From Phytophthora colocasiae (Eukaryota; Oomycota; Peronosporomycetes; Peronosporales; Peronosporaceae), in NCBI GenBank assembly GCA_018806915.1, contig JAGKQI010000055.1, forward strand, positions 186,001 through 250,000: a stretch of DNA of 64,000 bases. The letters run 5' to 3'. Within the stretch, counting starts at the first letter, position 1. Every line of letters starts with the position of its first letter. This document shows positions 40,322 through 49,649 of this stretch, one piece after another. The translations under genes were made by a program, and so were the position numbers. Below the pieces are notes generated by a model. The model did no database searches, was not told the DNA's origin, and was given only the letters and a program-made list of their open reading frames with translations.

Positions 40322-40890
40322 ATGAACGGCCCAGCAGAGATGCCGTTCAAGCAACTATGGCGCGAGATCTGCGAGGAAGGCTGGAAGGCTCGTAAGCCGA
40401 CAGGGATGACCTAGAATCAACGCTACGTGAAGCCGGGGTGAAGGGCCGTCTCGACGAAGCCAGACGTGGCATAAACTTCTTTGAAGGTTAGTGGCCTTAT
40501 TTTGTGCCACCACAGTTGTCGACACAGAGGAGGTGGGCGCTACAGGTGAACTACCAGCAGATATACCGGTTTATACGTAGCATGACGGCGCGACCATTGC
40601 ATTTTTTCCGGATGATCCAGAATTCGATTCAAGTGAGAGTGCATGGCTGCTGATGAAGAAGCAAAGAGCGAGACCGATGAACCAAACGGAGCCGACGGCC
40701 TCATCGACTCGGACGTGTTTGGTAGCGACAATTTCATGGAGAGGCTCCGGAAAGGAGCGACTGTTTGGCCTCTACAGCTATCGATGACGTGAATCTCGTG
40801 GAGACCGCTGATGTCAGCGATTCCGATTCCAACGCCGACGAAGAAGACATTATGGCAGACAACGAGGTGGTCCACTTGAGGAAAGTGTAG
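40322..40890 (+). pseudogene. piggyBac 2 transposase N-terminal remnant
   Basis: Starts with an ATG and reads FKQLWREICEEGWKARKP, the same N-terminal module type as in piggyBac 1 exon 1 (WKELKEKGWTRKPPP), then hits a stop within 31 codons and shifts frame. Further on there is an acidic stretch with DGLIDSDVFGSDNF near 40690. No catalytic aspartates were found, so most of the transposase has been deleted. Confidence 0.6.
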
Positions 40891-41008
40891 AAGAAGATGA
40901 AGACCTGGAAATAAATGACAACGTTCCGGAAACTAGTAACTTTGACTTGACAGGTGATTCTCTGCGATATCCCAGAGTATGGATAGATCCACATACAATG
41001 AGGAGCAC

Positions 41009-41385
41009 AGCCGTAAGCCGGGATGCTACAGAATAACTCAAGTGGTGCTTTACTAATTCTGGATGTTGCGTGTGCACACGGAATTTCCCATAGCCGTAAG
41101 TCAGGATGCTACAGAATAACTCGAGAGTGGTGCTTTACTAGTTCTGGATGTTGCGTGTGCACACGGAATTTCCTGTAGCCGTAAGTCAGGATGCTACAGA
41201 ATAACTCGAGTGGTGCTTTACTAATTATGGATGTTGCCCTGAATTGTGTGCACAGGGAATTTCCCTGTAGCCGTGCAAGTCAGGATGCTACAGAATAACT
41301 CGAGTGGTGCTTTACTAATTCTGGATGTTGCCCGCACAGGGAATTTCCCACAGCCGTATGTCGGGATGCTACAGAATAATTCGAC
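41009..41385. repeat. Minisatellite of about 85-bp units inside piggyBac 2
   Basis: Five units begin AGCCGTAAGTCAGGATGCTA (or close variants) at 41009, 41092, 41177, 41269 and 41352, with spacings of 83-92 bp; the last is partial. Each contains CTACAGAATAA, which is also the inner part of the terminal palindrome of the element, so the array may have grown from a subterminal motif. Confidence 0.85.
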
Positions 41386-42417
41386 ACATCCAGCTACTGG
41401 CGCTGCGCAGAATCAACTTTAGACTCATATCAACGCCGAGGACCTGGTGTTTGTCATATCACGCTAGAAGCACACGTTAGTGAACACATCGGATCACCAA
41501 GCCAGAACAAACGCAGGCAGTACTTGTGTAAGGTGCGTTCCGCCTTTGAGCACCTTCTGTCAGCAATGGTTTGAGGCGGTCGTGTACCGCTCTGCCACGT
41601 TCACGCTCACGTGCTATCAGAAATGGCACGATACCTCAGGTGACGGAAGAGCATTCCACCGAGCCTAAAAGATGATTAGATTCCGCAAACGTAAGAGAGA
41701 AAGTAAAGACGAGGAATAAGAAGGACAACTAGTTAGCACCACGTACTTCTTTGCAGTAGGTCTTGTTTGGAGCCTGCAGAGCGTATTTGCCCAGTTCCTC
41801 CTCACTACTCCGTTAGTTAGGAACTGGGCAAATTCTTCCTCTTCGCGCGCTTTGCACTTCGCGCGCTTTTGGCGGATGGTTGGTTGGCGCCAAGAGTGCC
41901 GCACAGTACAGAGTCGTTTCAAATTTGACGGGGGTTGCCGAGTGAGAGGTTTTGAACATGTTTTGTCCGCCAGGGAGCCAATAGGAGATCGCCAGTTTCG
42001 CAGATGTTGGATACATTGTGCATGCTATAGCCGATGATGTACACTTTATGTACAGAATATGCCTCGCCGAGCACGAAAGGGCTTCCAACGGCATACTTTT
42101 CGCAGGTTATCGTTCATACTTTAATCAAGATAATTGCTTATTCTGTAGAATACAGAATAACGGCTCGGGTTAGAAGGGTTAATTGAGCTCCAAGACTCGG
42201 GTCAATCAATAATTTGTTTATTGCAATTTTGTTTTCAATCATATCATCGAGCTCTGATTGGTAGAAAACGACCTAACCGTAACCTTAACCCAGACCCCTT
42301 GACGCTCGCTAAAGCTTTGCGAGAACTTTAACTCCGCTTTCAAAGCGTGGCGCTTTAACGACGATGGCTTGTAGGCTGAGGTATTTCGCAGTTGGTGTGA
42401 ACTCCTTCGTAATGGCA

Positions 42418-42570
42418 TCAAACAGACACCGCACGTCCAATATAGTCGCATGTTTGGGTCTTGCAGAAATTTGCAAAGTGAGGAGCTGCTGGAGTGTCGA
42501 GCGCTACCTCAGAGCTGTCTCGTCGAAGTTGTTTACGTCGTACAGGCCTAGAAGACCACTGCTTGCTCAT
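42418..42570 (-). CDS. Conserved small frame in duplication unit (copy 3)
   Basis: Same 50-codon frame as 31239-31391, in the inverted arm. It shows no sequence change in translation. Coding status is unknown. Confidence 0.25.
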   Translation of the reverse strand: MSKQWSSRPVRRKQLRRDSSEVALDTPAAPHFANFCKTQTCDYIGRAVSV

Positions 42571-42938
42571 TATTGATGCGTTAAGAGTACTCAAGTAGCT
42601 CGTGACTTCACGATAACGTGCAGAACGCGAGCTAAACGCCACAGTGAAATGGAGGATTATTTGGACGTGATTGAGACCTCGCTCAATCAATAATTTAGTG
42701 TGTTTTAATTGAATTATTTGAAAGTCAAATTGTTTTTTTCACAACCCTGTTTCCATGACTCATCGGATGAGTAATGGATCCAAGCAGGTCAACTTGCACT
42801 GCAACAGACAACAACACAACGAATACGTGTACGCGACGCGTACTACGCGTACTGTACGGTAATCCTCATCACGTTTCCTTATCCTCTGGCTTCCACAGCA
42901 ACGCCCAGAGCCAGCCATACCTGTAGAGTTCTTCTGCT

Positions 42939-42945
42939 TCATTTC
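42939..42945 (+). promoter_or_regulatory. Oomycete initiator-like element of elicitin copy 2
   Basis: TCATTTC matches YCAYTYY and sits 19 bp before the ATG at 42965, as in copy 1. Confidence 0.55.
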
Positions 42946-42964
42946 GGAATTCCCACTCAACCCC

Positions 42965-43477
42965 ATGAAGTTCACCGCCATCGCTTTTGCTTCTGCGCTC
43001 GTCGCCACCTCCAACGCCGCCACGTGCGACTTAGCCTCTCTTCAGACGCTTCTGGCTTCGACGGATGCTACCAATTGCATGACGGACTCTGGTTTCAAGG
43101 CAACGACTCTGACCACGCCCACCGATGCTGAATTGGCCAAGATGTGCACGAGCAAAGCCTGCCTGTCACTACTATCGGAAGCTGAGTCAGTGGCCCCTTC
43201 AGAGTGCACTGTGGGCACCTTCGCCCTGTATGCGGATCTGATCACCCCTCTGACCAACGTCTGCAATGGAGGATCCAATGGTGGCTCGAGTACTTCCGCT
43301 ACTGTGGGCTCCACTGACGGCTCCAGCACGTCCGGTACTGTTACCGCTAGCTCCACGGGTTCGGCTGATTCATCGGCCGCTTCAGGATCGGCCACTGCAT
43401 CTGGTAGCAGCAGTGCTAACGTCCTTAGCGTCTCGATCGCCGCCGTTCTGGCTGCTGTGGCGGCTTCGTTCTTCTAA
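42965..43477 (+). CDS. Elicitin-like GPI-anchored protein, copy 2
   Basis: 170 residues with the same signal peptide, six-cysteine elicitin domain, Ser/Thr-rich stalk and hydrophobic tail as copy 1 at 30332. One visible residue difference lies in the fifth helix region (LITPLTN here). It is in the right inverted arm, in opposite orientation, and shares the promoter up to and beyond the initiator. Two expressed copies would raise the dose of an identical surface protein. Role as for copy 1: sterol binding at the cell surface is expected from the family. Confidence 0.93.
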   Translation: MKFTAIAFASALVATSNAATCDLASLQTLLASTDATNCMTDSGFKATTLTTPTDAELAKMCTSKACLSLLSEAESVAPSECTVGTFALYADLITPLTNVCNGGSNGGSSTSATVGSTDGSSTSGTVTASSTGSADSSAASGSATASGSSSANVLSVSIAAVLAAVAASFF

Positions 43478-44089
43478 GAATCAGCAATACCAATAGAACT
43501 TGTTCGTTTTGACTCGATCTCTATTGAATTGTCTCCTTTCGGTGGTCTATCGCAGTAGCAATTAGTACTGAGCCGACCCCCTTCGCACAAGTACGCGAGT
43601 GCTTCGTGGTTTTGTTCTCAGACGTCTGCTGAATTCGGTGTTAGCTTCAACGTTCCCGTCCCAGCCACTCGTTGTAAAAAAACTACAAGCTCCGATTAAC
43701 TCGAAGCGAGTTATTGCTCCTTCTCTCGGGACGCGGTGGTCAATTCAGCTTTGAGTCGTGTGAATCGCCTGCGTTTCCACGCGTTCGGTGTTATCAGAGC
43801 CAGAGCTCGCTTGACTGCTCGACAACAATGGCATAGAGCACCAGATGCTCGTCGACAATGCCAAGAGGACACGTTGAGCACGGAGTCGCTTTCGCTTAGT
43901 AACCAGCCTATTTAGTTTCAAAAGTTCCTCCGCCCATCGCCATGGCGTGCGAGTCGGCTTTGGAGCATTTGCAGTGATCACAAATGTATTCGGTCGATCG
44001 TACGGAGGAATTCGACTGAACATGACGCGAATTGCTGTAGGTTGCTGCTCACTTGCCAATTTGCCTCTTGTCGCCAGAGCAACATCATA

Positions 44090-44644
44090 ATGAACGTTCC
44101 AGCTGGTATTGCGATCAATGAAAACAACCTCCCTCGTTGCGAAGTCAATGCAACCAAGAAGACTCAAGACGGGGCTCGACCAAACTTCGCGTCTCGAGTG
44201 TTCCGACTGGTTTTCAAAAGAAACCAACAACCGACCGAGTTGCAAACCAAGTCATGGCCTGGAAGACACGAACCCGACTGTGAAGTAGTACCGACAGCCA
44301 GCGAACCTCAATTCAGCCCCAACATCTCCATCCCTAACAGTCTCGCGTCGTCAGCACCATCCGTCACGTCGACAACACATCCAAGACTGCAGCGAGGTCG
44401 TATGCGATCGGTTGACGCTAATGAATACGGTGAAGACCACTGGAGACAACGACAAACGTACTGTGTTAACTGTGAGCGGCTCTTCTTGAAGTCGATGTCG
44501 TCGTTGAGCAGCACCGCCGGAAGATTCTGCTCGCTGGACTGTAAAGCGAACTTCGAATACCTAACGCAGCTCCAAGAGATCATGAACGACCAGATATTTA
44601 GAACTAGTATCGACTCCATTGTGCATCATTCGAAGGGCTTTTGA
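44090..44644 (+). CDS. FLZ-type zinc-finger protein, type B copy 5
   Basis: 184 residues from the ATG of MNVPAGIAIN; the open frame before it has only a TTG. The finger is intact (YCVNCERLFL...GRFCSLDCKANFEY). The C-terminus LTQLQEIMNDQIFRTSIDS follows copy 1 (15743), not copies 2-4, so the gene is a hybrid of the inverted arm and the outer unit. A short upstream ATG frame of 22 codons (from 44021) would precede it in the transcript. Confidence 0.72.
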   Translation: MNVPAGIAINENNLPRCEVNATKKTQDGARPNFASRVFRLVFKRNQQPTELQTKSWPGRHEPDCEVVPTASEPQFSPNISIPNSLASSAPSVTSTTHPRLQRGRMRSVDANEYGEDHWRQRQTYCVNCERLFLKSMSSLSSTAGRFCSLDCKANFEYLTQLQEIMNDQIFRTSIDSIVHHSKGF

Positions 44645-44990
44645 AAAGTGTTGCAACTTTAGTAGAAATACAGTAAGATTGATTCAAGTTGAAGTTACTC
44701 GTTTTTCGGCTTCTGATTGGTCAGTGTCAACTTACCAATACTGTATTTGCAGCTCATTGTTATACAAAACTCAGTGATCATTCCAGCTTCCCACACATAG
44801 CAACCTCCTGGTAGTCTTGTTAGCTGTACAGTAAAGTATGATATTATACCTCAAGGCACAAGACGATTCTCCAAACTGTCGGTAGACATGCAAGAAGAGA
44901 TAAGGTTCCCATAAGTTGTATGCCATTATCGAGTGAACATACACAAAGTGTAAAAGAAATTGAAAAGGTATACATGCAGAATGAATTTAC
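44645..44990. other. Border between duplicated region and housekeeping block
   Basis: Up to about 44770 this is the complement of 15600-15742 (outer unit flank). After that it is unique sequence with no gene, containing the 3' end of the dynamin gene. Confidence 0.45.
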
Positions 44991-47506
44991 CTACGGGAAA
45001 CTTGACGTTGATTGCAGCCCTTGGACCGCTGCGTCGAGCTGCTCCATCACCTTCTTGAGTTTCTTGCGTTCGCCCGACGTGCTCTCCCTGAAAAGGAATA
45101 GGTCGTTCGCCTTGTCCTTGGAGGTGCAGACCACGTACTGTTGCATCTTTCGCGCTAGTTCACTTACGTCCAAAATGATCTTCAGTAGCGGTGTCACCAC
45201 GTGGGTGGTAAGCGCAAAATACAGTCGTGCGTCGAATTCACTGACGGAGCGAGAGTCGGCCGACCTTTTCCAGACTTGTGTGGGTCCCGGTGGAATCACA
45301 GAAGCCTTTGTACCGATACAGAATTGGTCTGGTTGGGCAGGAAACTTCCATGCTGAAGCGCTTTCTTTTGCCGGGGTAAATGTCGGTGCAACCGATTGCG
45401 GTTTGTCTGTCGAAGCGCTTTCCTTTGCCAGGGGAAACGTTGGGGCAACTGATTGTGGTTTGTCTGGCTGAGCAGTAAACTTCCATACCGAAGCGCTTGC
45501 TTTCGCTGGAGTTAGCGTCGGCGCAATCGAATTGATTAACAATCGAGCTACGCCCCTGCGGCATCCGATAGAGTTGGATCAGTAAAAGCAGAAGAAACAA
45601 TGAGCACAATCGCTTACCTTGACAAAGGATCCTCTTTCCACTCTTGTTGTGAAAGATAGAGCTCGTTGAAGGAGGAATTGTGGAATCCCGTAGAGCTCAA
45701 GTACATCTCCACGCTGCAGGCGAGAGCCTTGAGCTCTGTGACGCTCTCCATAGCTGGTAGTTGCACTGTGCTAGGGATCTTTATCATCGTAGCCTGGTCA
45801 GGATCAAACTCTAGAAACGATTTCTCCAAACGCTCGAGCAACTCTTCCTCGTGCAGGAGAAGCTCGTTTAATCTTTCCCAGAGAACTCCAGAGAAAAAAA
45901 GATGTAAATTGGAGAAGCGCTCGAATGTCGTGGAGGTTTCTTGGCCCTTTGACTCCACGGGCGTCGAAATCACCTTCTGAATGAGGTTCACAATCACCAG
46001 CACAACGTTTTTAATAATCTTCTCCAGGTGGTTGGTCAAATACATTTGCTGCGAGTCCATGAGGAGCTGAGCCGGTGCGAGCAAGCAGGAAGCACTGAAG
46101 GTGAATAGCTGCTTCTTATCTTCAACTACTGCGAGTATCAGTTTGTGCTCCTTTCTAGAGTGTAGGAAATCATCGTGGATCAACGCCGTCAACTGCAGAA
46201 TATCTGCGTCCACAGCTTTCAAGAGATCAGGAAGAATTGGCGTCATTATCTCCATCATTTGCTCGTAGGCAGTCGTTCGTGACGCATTAGCTCTGAAATT
46301 GCGCACCACCTTTTCGGCTTCAGGACCAAGCTTCAGTAGGTTCTTTTCCGTCCCAATGCGTTCCGAACGGATCTTCTCCAGTGTTTGTGGCACCCAGGAG
46401 GCTCGAACATGGTCGGCAAGCATCTTCTCCAGTTTCGTCGCTAAAACAGAGCTAGACGCCAGTCCTCGGCTGATGTATCCAGGAAGATTTTCTTCCAGCC
46501 ACGCCATCTCCTCAGTCTTGAACTCGTCCAGCGCCAGCTCTGGCGAGAGTCGAGTGTCGCGGTTCATCACAGCCACGTAGCCTTCCTTAAGGTAGACAAT
46601 ATCCTTTGATGTGCCGTCCAGACGATTCATGACCTCTCCTAACGGACCTTCAGGGTTTGTAGCGTCCATTGCTCGATCAACCATCGTAAGGACTCCTATC
46701 GTCTTGTCCATGAGATTAAACTTCTGCACCAACTGAAAAGCCTGCGAGTTCCGAACTCGTTCGAACGCCGGGATAACAGCAAGTACCAGTGTATGAGGCA
46801 ACTGAAGGTACTTCTCCACCAGAGCACGCGTTCTCTCCATCATATCGTCTGGTTCGTCTAGTAATCGTCCAGCCACGATACCAGGAAGGTCGATGAGGTT
46901 GAGATTGGGCACTTTGGAAGACCGAACTTCAATCTCCAGCACGTGTTCAGCCACCCCTTGCAGCTTCTTGTCCTCGTCTTCTTCCTTGACGATCTGCTCC
47001 ATCCACTGCCTCATGAGTTTAGCAGCTTCTTCAGCTGTAAAGTTTTTCTCCGACTCAACTGGTTCTCGACCGTCTGCGTACACGAGTTTCATCTTGATCT
47101 GGTGCGTGTCTAGTGGCAGACGATGGGGCATGAGCTCAGCGCTCTCGTCTGCTTCAGCTTGAGTCACGTGCCTCATCTTTAAATGAATTGGCATCCGAGT
47201 ACAGAGATCTCGATCTCGAGGGAACAGCGGCAGCATAGCCAAACTCTCCAGTACACTGGACTTGCCACTGCTCTCCTGTCCGATCACCACGATCTGAGGT
47301 AGAGCCAACTCCTCGTCTTGTAGTACATTCGCTACACTTTCCACTACACGGTAGAAATTCCCCACAAAGCCACTAAGTACGGCAGCACTGATGCCGGACG
47401 GAAGGGGAGGAGCATCGACACTCTTCGGCGGCTCTTCGGTGGTCGCAGACTGCTCGGCTGACGCGCTCTTGTCGTCGATCACCACGAATATGTCCTGGTC
47501 TTCCAT
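44991..47506 (-). CDS. Dynamin-like GTPase
   Basis: Two exons on the minus strand, 47506-45618 and 45555-44991, joined at a 62-bp GTAAGC...CGCAG intron, giving 817 residues. The GTPase domain has P-loop GQESSGKSS (residue 76), switch region RDLCTRMP, DLPG near 210 and TMVD near 280. A long helical stalk follows, and exon 2 ends with a GED-like segment (LYFALTTHVVTPLLKIILD ... LKKVMEQLDAAVQGL). There is no PH domain. Between stalk and GED, exon 2 encodes about 90 residues with three repeats of the form APT-x3-AK-x-SAS, an unusual low-complexity insert at the place of the PH or variable loop. Dynamins remodel membranes; the target organelle cannot be told. Divergent from the G-gamma gene, 191 bp apart. 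Confidence 0.88.
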
Positions 47507-47697
47507 CGCTTCTTCTTGTTGCTGTGCCTTTTTGAAGAATGAAGGTCAATTGGTTGAAGGTTCAACGTGTTAAGTTGCGCAACTTAAATTTGAATCAACA
47601 AGCAACATAACAACGGTTTCCAGGGAAAAAAGATCGAAAATAGCGGCTCTTCGAGCGGCCACTTGTTATTTAGCGCTGTAACAGACAACGCACGAGA
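47507..47697. promoter_or_regulatory. Bidirectional promoter, dynamin and G-gamma genes
   Basis: A 191-bp gap between two divergent start codons. It contains a TTAAGTTGCGCAACTTAA palindrome near 47570-47588, a possible dimeric factor site. No other element was recognised. Confidence 0.5.
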
Positions 47698-47971
47698 ATG
47701 GCGGACGCAGGCACCAAGAAGCTCTCGGAGGAGATTGCGCGACTGGAAATGGACCTCAAGACGCTTGAAGCTTCCTGCACCACGTCCGAAGCGGCCAAGA
47801 AGTGAGTTTTTTTACAAACATTCCGTACAGATCATCCCTTACATTTTGTCCATGTCTAGAATCGCCGAGTATTGTCAGAGTACAGCGGATCCGTTCCTTG
47901 GAGAGAATGATGGTGGCCCCAACCCGTGGCAGCAGAGTGGTCAGGGCGGTGGTGGATGCAGTATCTTGTAG
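47698..47971 (+). CDS. Heterotrimeric G-protein gamma subunit
   Basis: A 71-residue protein from two exons, 47698-47801 and 47860-47971 (58-bp intron GTGAGT...TCTAG). The N-terminal half is a coiled coil (KKLSEEIARLEMDLKTLEASC). Exon 2 reads KIAEYCQSTADPFLGENDG then PNPWQQSGQ, the typical G-gamma YC...DPFLG...NPW pattern. The end is GGGGCSIL, a CaaX box for prenylation that would anchor the G-beta-gamma dimer to the plasma membrane. Size, coiled coil and CaaX agree with the family. Partner G-beta and G-alpha genes are not in the window. Convergent with SURF6, 130 bp apart. Confidence 0.85.
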
Positions 47972-48101
47972 TACTTTGCAAACTGCGGTACTTCCATTCC
48001 AGCTTCTTCATCTATCTAAATGACACCATCCAGACAAATACAAGCACGTTGCTCACATTGATGCAAACTGGCAGTCTATATTATATACCTGAGCGCGTCT
48101 G

Positions 48102-49450
48102 CTACTTGCTAGGTCCTGCCGACTTTTTGCCGGCTGGCTTGCCACCCTTCTTGTCCGCGTTCAGGAACGCCTCGCCCTTCTTGCCTTCGAAACCGGCACG
48201 CTACACACACGCAAAATACAGCAATGTCAGTACCTAGTTACTCAAAAACATCACTTATCCACGTACCGGTCCTTTTCGACCCTTCTTCTCAGCGGGCTTG
48301 GCAGCGTCCTTCTTGCCACGGCCAAGAGCATTAGCTAGTTTCTTCTTCTGTCGCTCCTTCTTCGACACCTCCAGCTTTGCAGTGCGCTCCTTCCATTCCT
48401 TGCTGCTCTTAGCCTTAGCCTTCTCCTTCTTCTTCAACTTCGCACGCAGCAATTTGGGATCGTCCATTACTACCTTGCCTGCAGCTTGTTGGAGAGCTGT
48501 GTCCCAGCCCTTGGCCTTGGCCTTCTCCTTTCCGTCCTCAGTCTTTTTCAGCTCCTCCAAACGTTGAGCATTCCGCTCAGCCTTCTTCAACAGATTTTGA
48601 ATACCACGAACACTCTGACCATGACGGGTTTTCGGCTTGTTGTCCTTCTCTGTGCCGTCATCCAGCAAGAGACTGCCGTACGAGATGGAGCCCGCGTCCA
48701 CCGTGGTCTCTGCATCCTTCTTAGCCTGTGCTTCGCCCTCAGCCTTTGCAGCAGCCTCCTTCTCGCGCTTTTCAGCCTTGGCCTTGCTCTTGTTGGCCGC
48801 TGTCTTCCGCTTCTTCAGAGCACGCTGCTCGGCCACCGCCTCGGCACGAGACGGACGTTTCTTGCCTGTTTTCTCTTCAGCCTTGCGCTGCTCACGCATT
48901 GCCTGAATTTTCACGGCCAAACGTGCACGTAGTCCCTCCAGACCGCCCTCTTCGTTGGCGGCACTAGGGTTAATCGGCTTCACTTGCGCCTTCTGTTCCT
49001 TCTCCTGCTTCTCAGCGGCGGCCGTAGCCTTCTGCCTCTCCTCATTACTCTGCTGTGCTGCTGGCGAGAATTTAGCACGCTTCAGCAGGTTTTTCTTTGA
49101 CGATTCTTGCTGCTTAAGTGCTTGGACATTCTGAGTTGCGACACAATCAACTGTCAGAAACGTTTTAAACGTTGTATACCAAAAACCTTTCACCCAACGG
49201 GTAATGCATGTGTTTTGTTGGCTGAGATGGAAAACTACGTGTTGTAGCTTGGATTGAGTCTCACCTTGTGGTATTTCTTAGGTGCCGACTTCTTCCAATT
49301 GGCCTCAGCGTCCGTAGGGAAGTAAAATGCCGCCGGGATGTTCTCCATCGTGTCACAGAAGAAAATATCATGCGCCTTCAAGGTCTGCAGCGTCTCATCC
49401 TCGTCCTTAGCGTCCTGCGTCGCCTGCAGCAGCCTCCGCCCGAGCAACAT
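48102..49450 (-). CDS. SURF6: SURF6-family nucleolar protein
   Basis: Three exons on the minus strand: 49450-49265, 49130-48267 and 48200-48102, joined at GTGAGA/CTCAG and GTACGT/GTAG sites, 382 residues. Start is the first in-frame ATG (MLLGRRLLQ). Exon 2 has GLRARLAVKIQAMREQRKA, long Lys/Ala/Glu-rich helices, ISYGSLLLDD and the SURF6 core KGWDTALQQAAGKVVMDDPKLL followed by KEWKERT. Exon 3 gives the canonical RAGFEGKKGEAFLN ending, which would be missed if the second intron were read through to the stop at 48255. SURF6/Rrp14 binds nucleic acid in the nucleolus and acts in ribosome biogenesis, mainly for the large subunit. Confidence 0.88.
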
Positions 49451-49649
49451 AGTCCTCACCCAGTCAAAGTCGTACAATGCCTGCTTTGACTGGCGCACAC
49501 CGTCGGATCACGCGGATTGGCTGAAATGATTATACACTGGTAATTGGTTAAAATAAAAGCAAAGAGAAGGAGTGATGGTCACTGTCTTTTTATAGCATTC
49601 CGCACTCGATGCCACGTTTCCAGTGCGGAATCGTCAGAGTGAAGGTCAC

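Larger units (their letters stand above)
40049..42178. mobile_element. piggyBac transposon 2, decayed, TTAA target duplication
   Basis: A 2,130-bp insertion in the right arm, flanked by TTAA at 40045-40048 and 42179-42182. The empty site (TTATTTAATTG on this strand) is seen at 31624-31634 as its complement. The ends are CCCCTCTAACCCG on the left and CCCTTCTAACCCG on the right (complement), each followed within 10 bp by a palindromic TATTCTGTAT-CTACAGAATA block. The interior is decayed coding sequence plus a minisatellite. It is a different family from piggyBac 1, because its terminal sequence differs. It arrived after the inverted duplication, since only one arm has it. Confidence 0.88.
37690..44555. 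repeat. Right arm of large inverted duplication
   Basis: Reverse-complement partner of 29243-33995, with piggyBac 2 (40049-42178) inserted. It carries type B copy 4, type A copy 3, the small frame, elicitin copy 2 and type B copy 5. Past about 44555 the B gene switches to the 3' end found in copy 1 at 15743, so the outer border is a mosaic. Confidence 0.85.

Noticed and set aside
41009..41385. Possible CRISPR array
   Set aside because: The units are adjoining 83-92-bp minisatellite repeats with no unique spacers, inside a eukaryotic piggyBac element.
45238..45609. 123-codon frame over the dynamin repeats
   Set aside because: Alternative frame of tandem repeats and of the intron; the dynamin frame splices correctly across it.
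48486..48932. Hydrophobic 148-codon frame on the plus strand
   Set aside because: Antisense of the Lys/Ala/Glu-rich SURF6 exon, which gives Leu/Phe/Ser-rich shadows.
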